This document shows, in pieces, positions 55,381 to 63,634 of a stretch of 64,000 bases of DNA (positions are counted from its first letter, which is position 1; the number at the start of each line of letters is the position of its first letter). Where the stretch lies: positions 62,001-126,000 of the forward strand of contig NZ_AUHM01000025.1 of NCBI RefSeq assembly GCF_000423185.1. Reading direction: 5' to 3'. Below the pieces are notes generated by a model. That model was given only the letters and a program-made list of their open reading frames with translations. It was not told the origin of the DNA and did no database searches. This stretch comes from Inquilinus limosus DSM 16000 (lineage in GTDB: Bacteria; Pseudomonadota; Alphaproteobacteria; DSM-16000; Inquilinaceae). The translations under genes and the position numbers were made by a program.

Positions 55381-55977
55381 TCACCCGGCCCGGAACACCC
55401 CTTCGGAAACGATGCTGCCCAGGGGCTTGCGGCCGCTGGGATGCTCGCGCGCCTGCAGGCTCTCCGGCAGGGTCGACCGGTCGCCGAGGCGGCCGACGGC
55501 GATCGCGGCATCGACCGCGTAGTCCGCCGGGATGCCCAGCTGCGCCCGCGCCTTGTCGCGGTCGAAGCCGGCCATGCCGTGGGTGTGCCAGCCGGACAGC
55601 AGCGCCTGCAGCGCGAAGTTCGACCAGGCGGCGCCGGCATCGAAGGCATGCGTCGGCAGCGGCGTCTCGCCCTTGCCCGGCTGGTCGAAGCGGGTCTTCG
55701 AGGCGACGATCACCAGCGCCGCCGCGTGCTGCGCCCAGCCGCGGTTCCACTCGTTCAGGATGTCGAGAAAGACCGGCCAGCGCTCCGTGCCGCGGCGGGC
55801 ATAGATGAAGTGCCAGGGCTGCGCGTTGTAGGCCGAGGGCGCCCAGCGCGCCGCCTCGAAGAAGCGCAGCAGCTCCGATTCCGGGATCGCCTCCTCGGTG
55901 AAGGCGCGCGGCGACCAGCGCCGCAGGAACAGGGAATCGATGTCGTGCTCGGCCAAGCGGCCATTCAGACTGGTCAT
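55381..55977 (-). CDS. nitroreductase-family flavoprotein
   Basis: The 198-residue protein has the nitroreductase fold: RRWSPRAFTEEAIP near residue 19 (FMN-binding arginines), APSAYNAQPWHFIYA near residue 46, and a C-terminal ALLSGWHTHGMAGFD loop. Such enzymes use FMN with NAD(P)H to reduce nitro, quinone or enone groups, or dehydrogenate. It is divergent from the organosulfur operon at 56283 and in the direction of the monooxygenase operon. It might supply reduced flavin to the luciferase-like enzymes. That is only inference. Confidence 0.83.
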   Translation of the reverse strand: MTSLNGRLAEHDIDSLFLRRWSPRAFTEEAIPESELLRFFEAARWAPSAYNAQPWHFIYARRGTERWPVFLDILNEWNRGWAQHAAALVIVASKTRFDQPGKGETPLPTHAFDAGAAWSNFALQALLSGWHTHGMAGFDRDKARAQLGIPADYAVDAAIAVGRLGDRSTLPESLQAREHPSGRKPLGSIVSEGVFRAG

Positions 55978-56161
55978 GGCGACTCCAGGGGCCGATCCGG
56001 CCGGTCGGGAAAGGCCATTGTCATAGCGGCAAAAGCGCCGTCAAAACAATTTACGGATGTGCAATCATCCGGCATCGCTGCCATGCGATCCCGGCCGTAA
56101 GCCAGCACCCCGGCACCAGCCCCATCACAAAATCCATACAGATCAATCCTCTACATATTAT

Positions 56162-56207
56162 ACAATATTGTCTAGATATTAATTTCAGATTCACATTGAC
56201 TCTGAAA
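56162..56207. promoter_or_regulatory. AT-rich regulatory region of the organosulfur operon
   Basis: The 305-base gap 55978-56282 contains an AT-rich island (56105-56215) with ACAATATTGT, a 10-bp palindrome, at 56162-56171. TTTCAGA at 56183-56189 and TCTGAAA at 56201-56207 form an inverted repeat 11 bases apart. TTGACT at 56196-56201 and CATGAT near 56218 could serve as -35 and -10. The layout suits a LysR-type activator such as a CysB/Cbl homologue, but none is in the window. Confidence 0.5.
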
Positions 56208-56282
56208 TCCCATCGCCCATGATCTACAGGACGAGCGACGCCCGCGGTCGCCTCCCCGACTCCCCGGCAACAGGACATCGCC

Positions 56283-57086
56283 TTGGCCACACTCTCGCTG
56301 CCCCAGCCCGCCGGCGCCCTCGCGGCCAGGATCGAGCGGTTCCGCCGCTTCATCCCGCCCCTCGTCATCGTGCTGCTGTGGCAGGCCGGCTCCTCCGCCG
56401 GGCTGATCCCGGCGCGGTCGATCGCCTCGCCGTTGACCATTCTCGGCACCTTCTGGACGCTGCTGGCCTCGGGCGAGCTGCTGCAGCACCTGCTGGTCTC
56501 GCTCGGCCGCGTCAGCGCCGGGCTCGCCATCGGCGTCACGGTCGGCGCCGGGCTGGCGCTGATCGCCGGTCTGTCGCGGCGCGGCGAGGATCTGGTCGAC
56601 GCCACGATGCAGATGCTGCGCACCCTGCCCTTTCTGGCGCTGGTGCCGCTGTTCATCCTGTGGTTCGGCATCGGCGAGACGCCGAAGATCGCGCTGGTCG
56701 CGCTCGGCTCCGCCTTCCCGATCTACCTGACCCTGTTCGCCGGCATCCGCGGCGTCGACGCCAAGCTGGTCGAGGCCGCTGGCGTGTTCGGCCTGTCGCA
56801 GCGCGAGCTGATCCGTCAGGTGATCCTGCCGGGCGCCCTGCCCTCGGCTCTGGTCGGGCTGCGCTACTCGCTCGGCTCCGCCTGGCTCAGCCTCGTCATC
56901 GGCGAGCAGATCAACGCCTCCAGCGGCATCGGCTACCTGGTGATGACCGCGCGCGACTTCCTGCGCACCGACATCATCTTCGTCGGCCTGATCGTCTACG
57001 CGCTGCTCGGCCTCGGCGCCGACCAGCTCGTCCGCCTGATCGAGCGCAGCGTGCTGCGCTGGCGCCCCAGCTTCGTGAAGGCCTGA
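56283..57086 (+). CDS. ABC transporter permease, SsuC type
   Basis: The 267-residue protein has six helices and the EAA loop AAGVFGLSQRELIRQVILPG near residue 168. It is the alkanesulfonate/taurine/nitrate-type permease. It starts at a TTG with AGGA about 7 bases upstream, a weak but consistent start. It is the first gene of a long rightward operon, unusual in that permease and ATPase precede the binding protein. Confidence 0.83.
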   Translation: MATLSLPQPAGALAARIERFRRFIPPLVIVLLWQAGSSAGLIPARSIASPLTILGTFWTLLASGELLQHLLVSLGRVSAGLAIGVTVGAGLALIAGLSRRGEDLVDATMQMLRTLPFLALVPLFILWFGIGETPKIALVALGSAFPIYLTLFAGIRGVDAKLVEAAGVFGLSQRELIRQVILPGALPSALVGLRYSLGSAWLSLVIGEQINASSGIGYLVMTARDFLRTDIIFVGLIVYALLGLGADQLVRLIERSVLRWRPSFVKA

Positions 57087-57107
57087 ACTTCTCAAAGGAT
57101 CCGCCCC

Positions 57108-57941
57108 GTGCCCCTCTCCGCCGCACGCCACCGGCCCGACACCGAGTCCGCCGCCGCCCGTCCGGACGTCGTCTGCATCCGCGGCCTGACCCGGTCCTTC
57201 GGCGGCCCGAACGTCCTCGACGGGCTGGACCTCGATATCGCCGACGGCGCCTTCGTCGCCCTGCTGGGCCGCAGCGGCTCCGGCAAATCGACGCTGCTGC
57301 GCACGCTCGCCGGTCTCGATCCCGCCCCGGCCGGCACCGTCGCCGTGCCGTCGGAGCGCACCGTCGTGTTCCAGGAGCCGCGGCTGCTGCCGTGGAAGAG
57401 CGTCTGGCGCAACGTCGCGCTCGGCCTCTCCGGGCCGGTCGCCCGCGACCGCGCCGTCGCGGCGCTGCAGGAGGTCGGGCTTTCGCACCGGATCGACGCG
57501 TGGCCGCTGACCCTGTCGGGCGGCGAGGCTCAGCGCACTGCTCTGGCCCGGGCGCTGGTGCGCGAGCCGCGCCTCTTGCTGTTGGACGAGCCCTTCGCCG
57601 CGCTGGACGCCTTGACCCGGATGAAGATGCAGGGGCTGGTCGGGTCGCTGTGGCAGGCGCACCGCCCGGCGGTGCTGCTGGTCACCCACGATGTCGACGA
57701 GGCGCTGCTGCTGGCCGACCGGGTGCTGGTGCTGGCCGAGGGCCGGATCGCCACCGACATCCCGGTGGCGCTGGACCGGCCGCGCCGCCACGGCGATCCC
57801 GGCTTCGTGCGGCTGCGCAGCAAGCTGCTGGCCGATCTCGGCGTCGACGAGTTCGAGGGCGAGGCGCCACCGGCCGCCCACCGCCCCGCCGGGCGGTCCG
57901 TGCCGGCCGGCCATCCGGTCCCCGCCCCGGCCGGGGCCTGA
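57108..57941 (+). CDS. ABC transporter ATP-binding protein, SsuB type
   Basis: The 277-residue ATPase has Walker A GRSGSGKST, ABC signature LSGGEAQRTALARAL, Walker B LLLDEPFAALD and the switch histidine in LVTHDVDEALLLADR. The GTG at 57108 has AAAGGAT about 6 bases before it. It belongs with the SsuC-type permease upstream and an SsuA-type binding protein at 60250. Confidence 0.88.
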   Translation: MPLSAARHRPDTESAAARPDVVCIRGLTRSFGGPNVLDGLDLDIADGAFVALLGRSGSGKSTLLRTLAGLDPAPAGTVAVPSERTVVFQEPRLLPWKSVWRNVALGLSGPVARDRAVAALQEVGLSHRIDAWPLTLSGGEAQRTALARALVREPRLLLLDEPFAALDALTRMKMQGLVGSLWQAHRPAVLLVTHDVDEALLLADRVLVLAEGRIATDIPVALDRPRRHGDPGFVRLRSKLLADLGVDEFEGEAPPAAHRPAGRSVPAGHPVPAPAGA

Positions 57942-57944
57942 ATC

Positions 57945-59114
57945 ATGGCCCGACCCGAGCAGCCGCTGCGCAGCGTCGACGAACCGCCGCCTCTGGCCGA
58001 GACCGTCGCCGCCCTGGCCGCGGAGTTCGCCGGGACGGCGGCGGAATACGACCGCAGCGCCGCCTTTCCCTTCGCCAATTTCCAGCGGCTGGCCGAGGAA
58101 GGCCTGCTGGCCCTGGCGACGCCGCGCCGCTTCGGCGGCCGCGGCGGCGGACTGCGGGACGCGGCGACCGTGATCGGCGGCATCGCCCGGGGCGAGCCGT
58201 CGACCGCCCTCGTCCTGTCGATGCAGTACCTGCAGCACGCCTCGCTGGAGGAGCGCGGCTGGCCGGCGCATCTGGCGGAACGGCTGGGCCGGGAGGCGGC
58301 ATCCGGCGTGTCGCTGATCAACGCCCTCAGGGTGGAGCCGGAGCTCGGCTCCCCCTCCCGCGGCGGGCTGCCGGCGACGGTGGCGCGGCGCACGCCGGAG
58401 GGCTGGCGCGTCTCCGGCCGCAAGATCTTCTCGACCGGCATCCCGATCCTGTCCTGGCTGGCGGTCTGGGCCGCGACCGACGAGGCCGAGCCCCGCGTCG
58501 GCACCATCCTGGTGCCGGCCAGGGCGCCCGGAATCCGGGTGGTGGAGAGCTGGGATCAGCTCGGCATGCGCGCCACCAACAGCCACGACGTGGTGCTGGA
58601 GGACGTGCTGGTGCCGCTGGACCACGCCGTCGACCTGCGCCCGCCCGAGGCCTGGCGCACGGCGGAGCCGGTGAAGACCGCCTGGGGCGCGGTGCTGATC
58701 GGCGCGCTCTATGACGGCATCGCCCGCGCTGCGCGCGACTGGCTGGTCGGCTTCCTCAAGACCCGCACCCCGGCCAATCTCGGCGCGCCCCTGGCCACCC
58801 TGCCGCGGATGCAGGAGTCGGTGGGCGAGATCGAGACCCGCCTCGCCGTCAACGCCCGGCTGATCGCCGGCGCCGCCCGCGAGGTCGACGACGGCCGCCC
58901 GCCGGCGCCGAACGAGAGCGGCATCGTCAAGCTGACCGTGACCGGCAACGCCATCGCCGCGGTCGAGACCGCCGTCCGGCTCACCGGCAATCCCGGCCTG
59001 GCCCGCACCAACCCGCTGGAGCGGCACTACCGCGACGTGCTGTGCGCCCGCATCCACACGCCCCAGGACGATGCCGTGCGGATCGCCGCCGGCCGCCTCG
59101 CCCTCGGCCTCTGA
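57945..59114 (+). CDS. acyl-CoA-dehydrogenase-fold flavin monooxygenase (SfnC/DszC-like)
   Basis: The 389-residue protein has the acyl-CoA dehydrogenase fold: FANFQRLAEEGLLAL near residue 43, GRKIFSTGIPILSWL near residue 161, SWDQLGMRATNSHDVVLEDV near residue 200 and a C-terminal RDVLCARIH. Members in organosulfur clusters (DszC, SfnC) are FMN monooxygenases, not dehydrogenases. Its start is 3 bases after the ATPase stop and its end 18 bp before the SsuD-like gene. Sulfur oxidation of an imported thioether or sulfone is the natural reading, and a FMN reductase follows. No assayed orthologue can be named. Confidence 0.78.
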   Translation: MARPEQPLRSVDEPPPLAETVAALAAEFAGTAAEYDRSAAFPFANFQRLAEEGLLALATPRRFGGRGGGLRDAATVIGGIARGEPSTALVLSMQYLQHASLEERGWPAHLAERLGREAASGVSLINALRVEPELGSPSRGGLPATVARRTPEGWRVSGRKIFSTGIPILSWLAVWAATDEAEPRVGTILVPARAPGIRVVESWDQLGMRATNSHDVVLEDVLVPLDHAVDLRPPEAWRTAEPVKTAWGAVLIGALYDGIARAARDWLVGFLKTRTPANLGAPLATLPRMQESVGEIETRLAVNARLIAGAAREVDDGRPPAPNESGIVKLTVTGNAIAAVETAVRLTGNPGLARTNPLERHYRDVLCARIHTPQDDAVRIAAGRLALGL

Positions 59115-59132
59115 CATCGAAGGGATTTCGCC

Positions 59133-60224
59133 ATGAGCGTCGAATTCATCGGTTTCATCGGCACCCGCGACTTCTCCGAGACCCGCCCGGCCTCCGGGCC
59201 GGTGGTCGACGTCTCCTACATCGAGACCGTCGCCCGGGCGCATGAGGCGGCCGGCTTCGACCGCGCCCTCGTCGCCTTCCACTCGACGTCGCCGGAAAGC
59301 ATCCTGGTCGCGGCCCACGCGGCCTCGGTGACCGAGCGCCTCGGGCTGATGATCGCGCACCGGCCCGGCTTCACCGCCCCGACCCTGGCGGCGCGGCAGT
59401 TCGCGACGCTGGACCAGCTGACCGGCGGCCGCGTCGCCGTGCACATCATCACCGGCGGCGACGACGCCGAGCTGCGCCAGGACGGCGACTTCCTGACCAA
59501 GGACGAGCGCTACGCCCGCACCGACGAGTATCTCGGGGTCCTGCGGAAGATCTGGACCAGCGACGCGCCCTTCGACCACGAGGGCCGGTTCTACCGCTTC
59601 GAGCGCGGCTTCTCCGCCGTGAAATCGGTGCGGACGCCGCACATCCCGGTCTATTTCGGCGGCGCCTCGGACGCGGCGATCGCAGTGGCCGGCAAGCATG
59701 CCGACATCTACGCGCTGTGGGGCGAGACCCACGCCCAGGTGCGCGAGCTGACCGGCCGGGTGCGGGCCGCGGCGGCGAAGCACGGACGGCAGTTGCGCTT
59801 CAGCCTGTCGCTGCGGCCGATCCTGGCCGAGACCGAAGAGAAGGCCTGGGCCCGCGCCGACGCGATCCTGGAACAGGCGCGCGCGGTTCAGGACCAGACG
59901 GGCTACCGCCGCACCACCGAGCCCGCCAATGCCGGGTCGCAACGCCTGCTGGCTGCCGCCGCCCAGGGCCCGCGGTTGGACAAGCGGCTGTGGACCGGCA
60001 TTGCCGCCCTCACCGGCGCCAAGGGCAACTCCACCGCCCTGGTCGGCACGCCGGAGCAGGTGGCCGACGCGCTGCTGGACTATTACGACCTCGGCGTCAC
60101 CACCTTCCTGATCCGCGGCTTCGACCCGCTGGACGACGCCATCGACTACGGCCGCGAGCTGATCCCCCTGACCCGCAAGCTGGTCGCCGAACGGGCGCGG
60201 GCGAACGCGACGGCGGCGGAGTGA
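59133..60224 (+). CDS. FMN-dependent alkanesulfonate/sulfone monooxygenase (SsuD/SfnG-like LLM)
   Basis: The 363-residue protein is an SsuD-class luciferase-like monooxygenase. It has FDRALVAFHSTSPESI near residue 44, MIAHRPGFTAPTLAARQFAT near residue 72, HIITGGDDAELRQDGD near residue 101 and RTDEYLGVLRKIW near residue 126. SsuD and SfnG use FMNH2 and oxygen to split C-S bonds and release sulfite. It lies in a cluster with SsuABC-type transport, an SfnC-like oxygenase and a flavin reductase. Sulfite release to supply cysteine synthesis is likely. Alkanesulfonate versus dimethyl-sulfone type is not decided. Confidence 0.87.
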   Translation: MSVEFIGFIGTRDFSETRPASGPVVDVSYIETVARAHEAAGFDRALVAFHSTSPESILVAAHAASVTERLGLMIAHRPGFTAPTLAARQFATLDQLTGGRVAVHIITGGDDAELRQDGDFLTKDERYARTDEYLGVLRKIWTSDAPFDHEGRFYRFERGFSAVKSVRTPHIPVYFGGASDAAIAVAGKHADIYALWGETHAQVRELTGRVRAAAAKHGRQLRFSLSLRPILAETEEKAWARADAILEQARAVQDQTGYRRTTEPANAGSQRLLAAAAQGPRLDKRLWTGIAALTGAKGNSTALVGTPEQVADALLDYYDLGVTTFLIRGFDPLDDAIDYGRELIPLTRKLVAERARANATAAE

Positions 60225-60249
60225 GCCGGCCCTACCTGGAGTTTCCAAA

Positions 60250-61194
60250 ATGAAGCGCATCCTGGCCGGCCTCGCGCTGGCCCTGGCGACCGCCGGCGCC
60301 GCCCATGCCGAAACCGTGCTGCGGATCGGCGACCAGAAGGGCGACGCCCGGGCGGTGCTCGAGGCGGCGGGCGAGCTGTCGAATCTGCCCTACCGCATCG
60401 AATGGAGCGAATTCCCGGCGGCGGCGCCGCTCTTGGAGGCGCTGAACGCCGACGCGATCGACGCCGGCAGCGTCGGCGACGCGCCCTTCACCTTCGCCGC
60501 AGCCGCGGGGGTGCCGGTCAAGGCGATCGCCGCGATCCGGTCGAAGCAGGACGGCCTCACCATCGTCGTGCCCGGCGACTCGCCGGTGCGGGGCCTGCAG
60601 GGTCTGGTCGGCAAGAACATCGGCACCGGCCGCGGCTCGATCGGCCACCAGCTGATCCTGGCGGCGCTGGAACAGGCGGGGCTGCAGCCCGACGCGGTCA
60701 ACATCGTGTTCCTGCTGCCGGCCGAGGCCAAGGCCGCCCTGTCCAGCGGCGCCATCGACGGCTGGTCGACCTGGGAGCCCTACACCTCGCAACTGGAGCT
60801 GCAGGAGGGCGCCCGGCGCGTCGTCACCGGCGTCGGCATCACCCCGGGGCTCGGCTTCTTCGTCGCCCGCCCCGACGCGATCGAGGCCAGGCGCGCGGCG
60901 CTGCAGGATTTCGTCGGCCGCTTGGCCCGGGCCCGCGCCTGGGGCACGACCAACTACCCCGCCTACGCCGCGAGCTGGAGCAAGCTGGTCGGCCTGCCGG
61001 AACAGGTGGCGCTGCAGTATTTCGCACGGCGCGACGTGCGCCCGGTGGCGATCGACGACGCGGTCGTCGCCGACGAACAGCGGACGATCGACCTCTACCT
61101 TCGCGCCGGGCTGATCCGGGCCGAGTTGGACGCGAATGACATCCTCGACCGGTCGTTCAACGACCCGGTGCTGGCGGAGCTGAACCGGAAATGA
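60250..61194 (+). CDS. ABC transporter substrate-binding protein, SsuA type
   Basis: The 314-residue protein has a signal peptide (about 1-21, ending AAHAE) and the SsuA/TauA pattern LRIGDQKGDARAVLEAAG then EFPAAAPLLEALNADAIDAG. GGAG lies about 6 bases before the ATG. It is 25 bp after the SsuD-like gene and overlaps the flavin reductase by 4 bp. It is the first of three putative receptor genes in this operon. Confidence 0.87.
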   Translation: MKRILAGLALALATAGAAHAETVLRIGDQKGDARAVLEAAGELSNLPYRIEWSEFPAAAPLLEALNADAIDAGSVGDAPFTFAAAAGVPVKAIAAIRSKQDGLTIVVPGDSPVRGLQGLVGKNIGTGRGSIGHQLILAALEQAGLQPDAVNIVFLLPAEAKAALSSGAIDGWSTWEPYTSQLELQEGARRVVTGVGITPGLGFFVARPDAIEARRAALQDFVGRLARARAWGTTNYPAYAASWSKLVGLPEQVALQYFARRDVRPVAIDDAVVADEQRTIDLYLRAGLIRAELDANDILDRSFNDPVLAELNRK

Positions 61195-61844
61195 GCCTCG
61201 ACACCCTTCTCGCCCTGGCCGGCGCCGGCCTGGAGCCTCTGGCCGAGGCCGAAGAAGCGGCGGTCAGCGGCGACGCCTTCCGCGGCGCCATGCGCCACCT
61301 GGCCGGGGCGGTCAGCATCGTCACCGCCGGGCGCGGGGCGGAGCGCAACGGCCTGACCGCCACCTCGGTCGTATCGCTATCCGTCGATCCGCCGACCGTG
61401 CTGCTCTGCGTCAACCGCTCGGCCTCCGCCTGGCCGCTGCTGGTCCGGCACGGCCATTTCGGCGTCAGCGTGCTGGCCGCGTCGCAGCGGGCGATCGCCG
61501 ACCGCTTCGCCGGGCGCGGCGGCGAAAGGGGCGCGGCCCGCTTCGAAGGCGCGGACTGGGTCGAGCTGTCGACCGGCGCGCCGATCCTGGCCGACGCCCT
61601 GGTCGCCTTCGACTGCGTGCTGGAGGAGCGGATCGAGCGCCATTCCCACGGCATCCTGATCGGCCGGGTGCAGGCTCTGCACGGCCCCCCGCGGACCGGA
61701 TCCCCTGCTCTACTGGCGCGGCACCTACGGTGCCATCCGGCCCGCGCCCTGACGGCGGGCCTTCCGCCCTCTCTCCCGATACGCCGCCGATGCTTGTTCC
61801 ACCGCCGAGAAGGCCGGATCGCCGGCCTGCTCGTCACCCAGTGA
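61191..61844 (+). CDS. flavin reductase (HpaC/SsuE-like), frameshifted near its 3' end
   Basis: Residues 1-165 form a normal flavin-reductase-type domain with FRGAMRHLAGAVSIVTAGRG and NGLTATSVVSLSVDPPTVLL. After LHGPP the open frame leaves the family sequence. In the +1 frame directly downstream the expected tail DPLLYWRGTYGAIRPAP appears, ending at a stop at 61752. Removing one C from the six at 61685-61690 would join the two and give a 186-residue enzyme. It overlaps the SsuA-type gene by 4 bp. It supplies FMNH2 to the oxygenases of the operon, if intact. The cause may be a sequencing slip or a real null mutation. Confidence 0.8.
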   Translation: MSLDTLLALAGAGLEPLAEAEEAAVSGDAFRGAMRHLAGAVSIVTAGRGAERNGLTATSVVSLSVDPPTVLLCVNRSASAWPLLVRHGHFGVSVLAASQRAIADRFAGRGGERGAARFEGADWVELSTGAPILADALVAFDCVLEERIERHSHGILIGRVQALHGPPRTGSPALLARHLRCHPARALTAGLPPSLPIRRRCLFHRREGRIAGLLVTQ

Positions 61845-61854
61845 GGACCCGAGG

Positions 61855-62409
61855 ATGAGCACGCTGAACGAGTATCTCGGCCAGAAGCGCGAGGCGATCG
61901 CCGCCCGCCAGGCCCGTATCGCCGCCGGCGAGGCCGGCCCCAGGACGCTGACGGCGCGGGTGCGGGCCGAAGGACGCAGCGGCGTCCGCCGCATCCGCAT
62001 CCGCGGCTTCCAGGTGATCAGCGACAGCGAGGCCGATTTCGCCGGCTACGACCTGGGCCCGAGCTCGCCGGAGCTGCAGCTCGGCGTGCTCGGCAGCTGC
62101 CTGACCCACACCTTCCTGATCCAGGCGGCCGCGCTCGGCGTGTCGCTCGAGTCGCTGGAGCTGGAGGTCACCGGCACGATCGATCCGCGCGCCGGCTCCC
62201 CCGGCTTCGAGGACGTGCCGATTTATCCGCACGGCCTCCGCTACGCCGTGTCCATCGCCTCTCCCGCTGCCGAGGCCGAGATCGAAGCCCTGCGCGAGGC
62301 GGTGGAGCGCAACTGCCCGATCCTGAACCTGCTGCGCCGGCCGCAGGCGATCGCCGGCGAGATCCGGCTCAACCAGGCCCAAGCGCCCGCCGCCGTGGCG
62401 GCGGAATGA
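61855..62409 (+). CDS. OsmC-family peroxidase-like protein
   Basis: The 184-residue protein has both OsmC cysteines: C82 in LGSCLTHTF and C154 in ERNCPILNLL. OsmC proteins detoxify organic peroxides. It sits in the organosulfur cluster with no separation from the flavin reductase gene and overlaps the next ATG-containing frame by 4 bp. Its likely job is to remove peroxides generated by uncoupled oxygenases, or to handle a thiol. GAGG lies about 4 bases before the ATG. Confidence 0.83.
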   Translation: MSTLNEYLGQKREAIAARQARIAAGEAGPRTLTARVRAEGRSGVRRIRIRGFQVISDSEADFAGYDLGPSSPELQLGVLGSCLTHTFLIQAAALGVSLESLELEVTGTIDPRAGSPGFEDVPIYPHGLRYAVSIASPAAEAEIEALREAVERNCPILNLLRRPQAIAGEIRLNQAQAPAAVAAE

Positions 62410-62435
62410 CCGCGTCGCGAAGAGGAGGACATCCC

Positions 62436-63449
62436 ATGGCACGAACAGACCTGTCCCGCCGCGACCTGCTGCGCGCCGCCGGCCTGGCCGGGGCCGCGGC
62501 GCCGCTGGCCGGTCTCGGCACCGGCGTGTGGGCGCAGAGCGCCGCGGCGCAGCCGATCCCGATCCGCCTGTCCTGGAACGCCACCGCGGTCTGCGTGTCG
62601 CCGATCCCGGTCGCGGTGACCCAGGGCTTCTTCCAGAAGCACAATCTGGATGTCGAGCTGATCAATTTCGCCGGCTCCACCGACCAGCTGCTCGAGGCGA
62701 TCGCCACCGGCAAGACCGACGCCGGCGTCGGCATGATCCATCGCTGGCTGAAGGCGCTGGAGCAGGGCTTCGACGTCAAGCTGACCGCCAGCCTGCACGG
62801 CGGCTGCTCGCGCCTGGTCGGCTCCAAGGCCGCCGGGGTGACGACGCTGGAAAGCCTGCGCGGCAAGGCCATCGGGGTCAGCGACATGGCCAGCCCGGGC
62901 AAGAACTTCTTCGCCATCTACCTGACCAAGCACGGCATCGACCCCGAGCGTGAGGTCACCTGGCGCCAATACCCCGCCAACCTGCTGGGCCTGGCTGTGG
63001 AGAAGGGCGAGATCCAGGCGATCGCCGACGGCGACCCGAACCTCTACCTGCTGCAGAAGACCCAGCCCGACCTGGTCGAGATCGCCACCAACCTGTCGGG
63101 CGAATACCGCGAGCGGGTCTGCTGCGTCCTCGGCATCGGCGGCGCCCTGATCCGCGACAACAGGCCGGCCGCGGCGGGGCTGAGCCGGGCCCTGCTCGAA
63201 GCCTCCGACTGGGTCCTCGCCAACCCCGAGGCGGCGGCCCTGATCTGCACCTCGATCGCGCCGAAGACCGGGGTGGAGGACCTGCAAGCCATCCTGAACA
63301 CCATGACCTACGCCCACCACCCGGCCGGGAAGGAGCTGGAACGCGAGGTCGCGCTCTATGCCGACGACCTGAAGCTGGTCAACGTGCTGAGACCCAGCAC
63401 CGATTCGGCCGCCTTCGCCGCCGCGGTCACGGCGGATGTGCTGTCCTAG
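62436..63449 (+). CDS. Tat-type ABC substrate-binding protein, SsuA/NMT1-like, copy 1
   Basis: The 337-residue protein opens with a twin-arginine signal (SRRDLLRAAGLAGAAAPLAG) and the mature part begins PIPIRLSWNATAVCVSPIPV, with GSTDQLLEAIATGKTDAG near residue 75. GAGGAGG about 7 bases before the ATG at 62436 decides the start; a frame from 62406 would bury the Tat signal. A second gene at 63635 encodes a close paralogue. The binding site may hold a sulfonate or sulfate ester. This is an extra receptor after a complete SsuABC set. Confidence 0.83.
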   Translation: MARTDLSRRDLLRAAGLAGAAAPLAGLGTGVWAQSAAAQPIPIRLSWNATAVCVSPIPVAVTQGFFQKHNLDVELINFAGSTDQLLEAIATGKTDAGVGMIHRWLKALEQGFDVKLTASLHGGCSRLVGSKAAGVTTLESLRGKAIGVSDMASPGKNFFAIYLTKHGIDPEREVTWRQYPANLLGLAVEKGEIQAIADGDPNLYLLQKTQPDLVEIATNLSGEYRERVCCVLGIGGALIRDNRPAAAGLSRALLEASDWVLANPEAAALICTSIAPKTGVEDLQAILNTMTYAHHPAGKELEREVALYADDLKLVNVLRPSTDSAAFAAAVTADVLS

Positions 63450-63524
63450 GCCTTCCTCCTGTCATCGCCGGGCTTGACCCGGCGATCCAGGGCCACCCAG
63501 AGGGCTTCGGCATTTCTGGGATGC

Positions 63525-63600
63525 CAGGAATTAACTTATACATATTGTTGTTAATAAAATATATCTTGATCAATTTGTTATTGTTGAACACACTCCATCC
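63525..63600. promoter_or_regulatory. AT-rich promoter region of the second binding-protein gene
   Basis: The 185-base gap 63450-63634 includes a partial family-A-like segment (TGTCATCGCCGGGCTTGACC at 63461) and an AT-rich island. TTAACT at 63531-63536 and TAAAAT at 63555-63560 could be -35 and -10 with 18 bases between. TTGATCAA at 63566-63573 is a palindrome. It gives the last gene its own promoter. Confidence 0.45.
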
Positions 63601-63634
63601 GAACGCCGTCCATTCCAGACCTCGAGACCAAGGC

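Noticed and set aside
56172-60260. A 1362-codon open frame antisense to the organosulfur operon
   Set aside because: Its composition is dominated by repeats of R, A, Q, G and D, and it covers five well-supported plus-strand genes. Long antisense frames are expected at this GC content.
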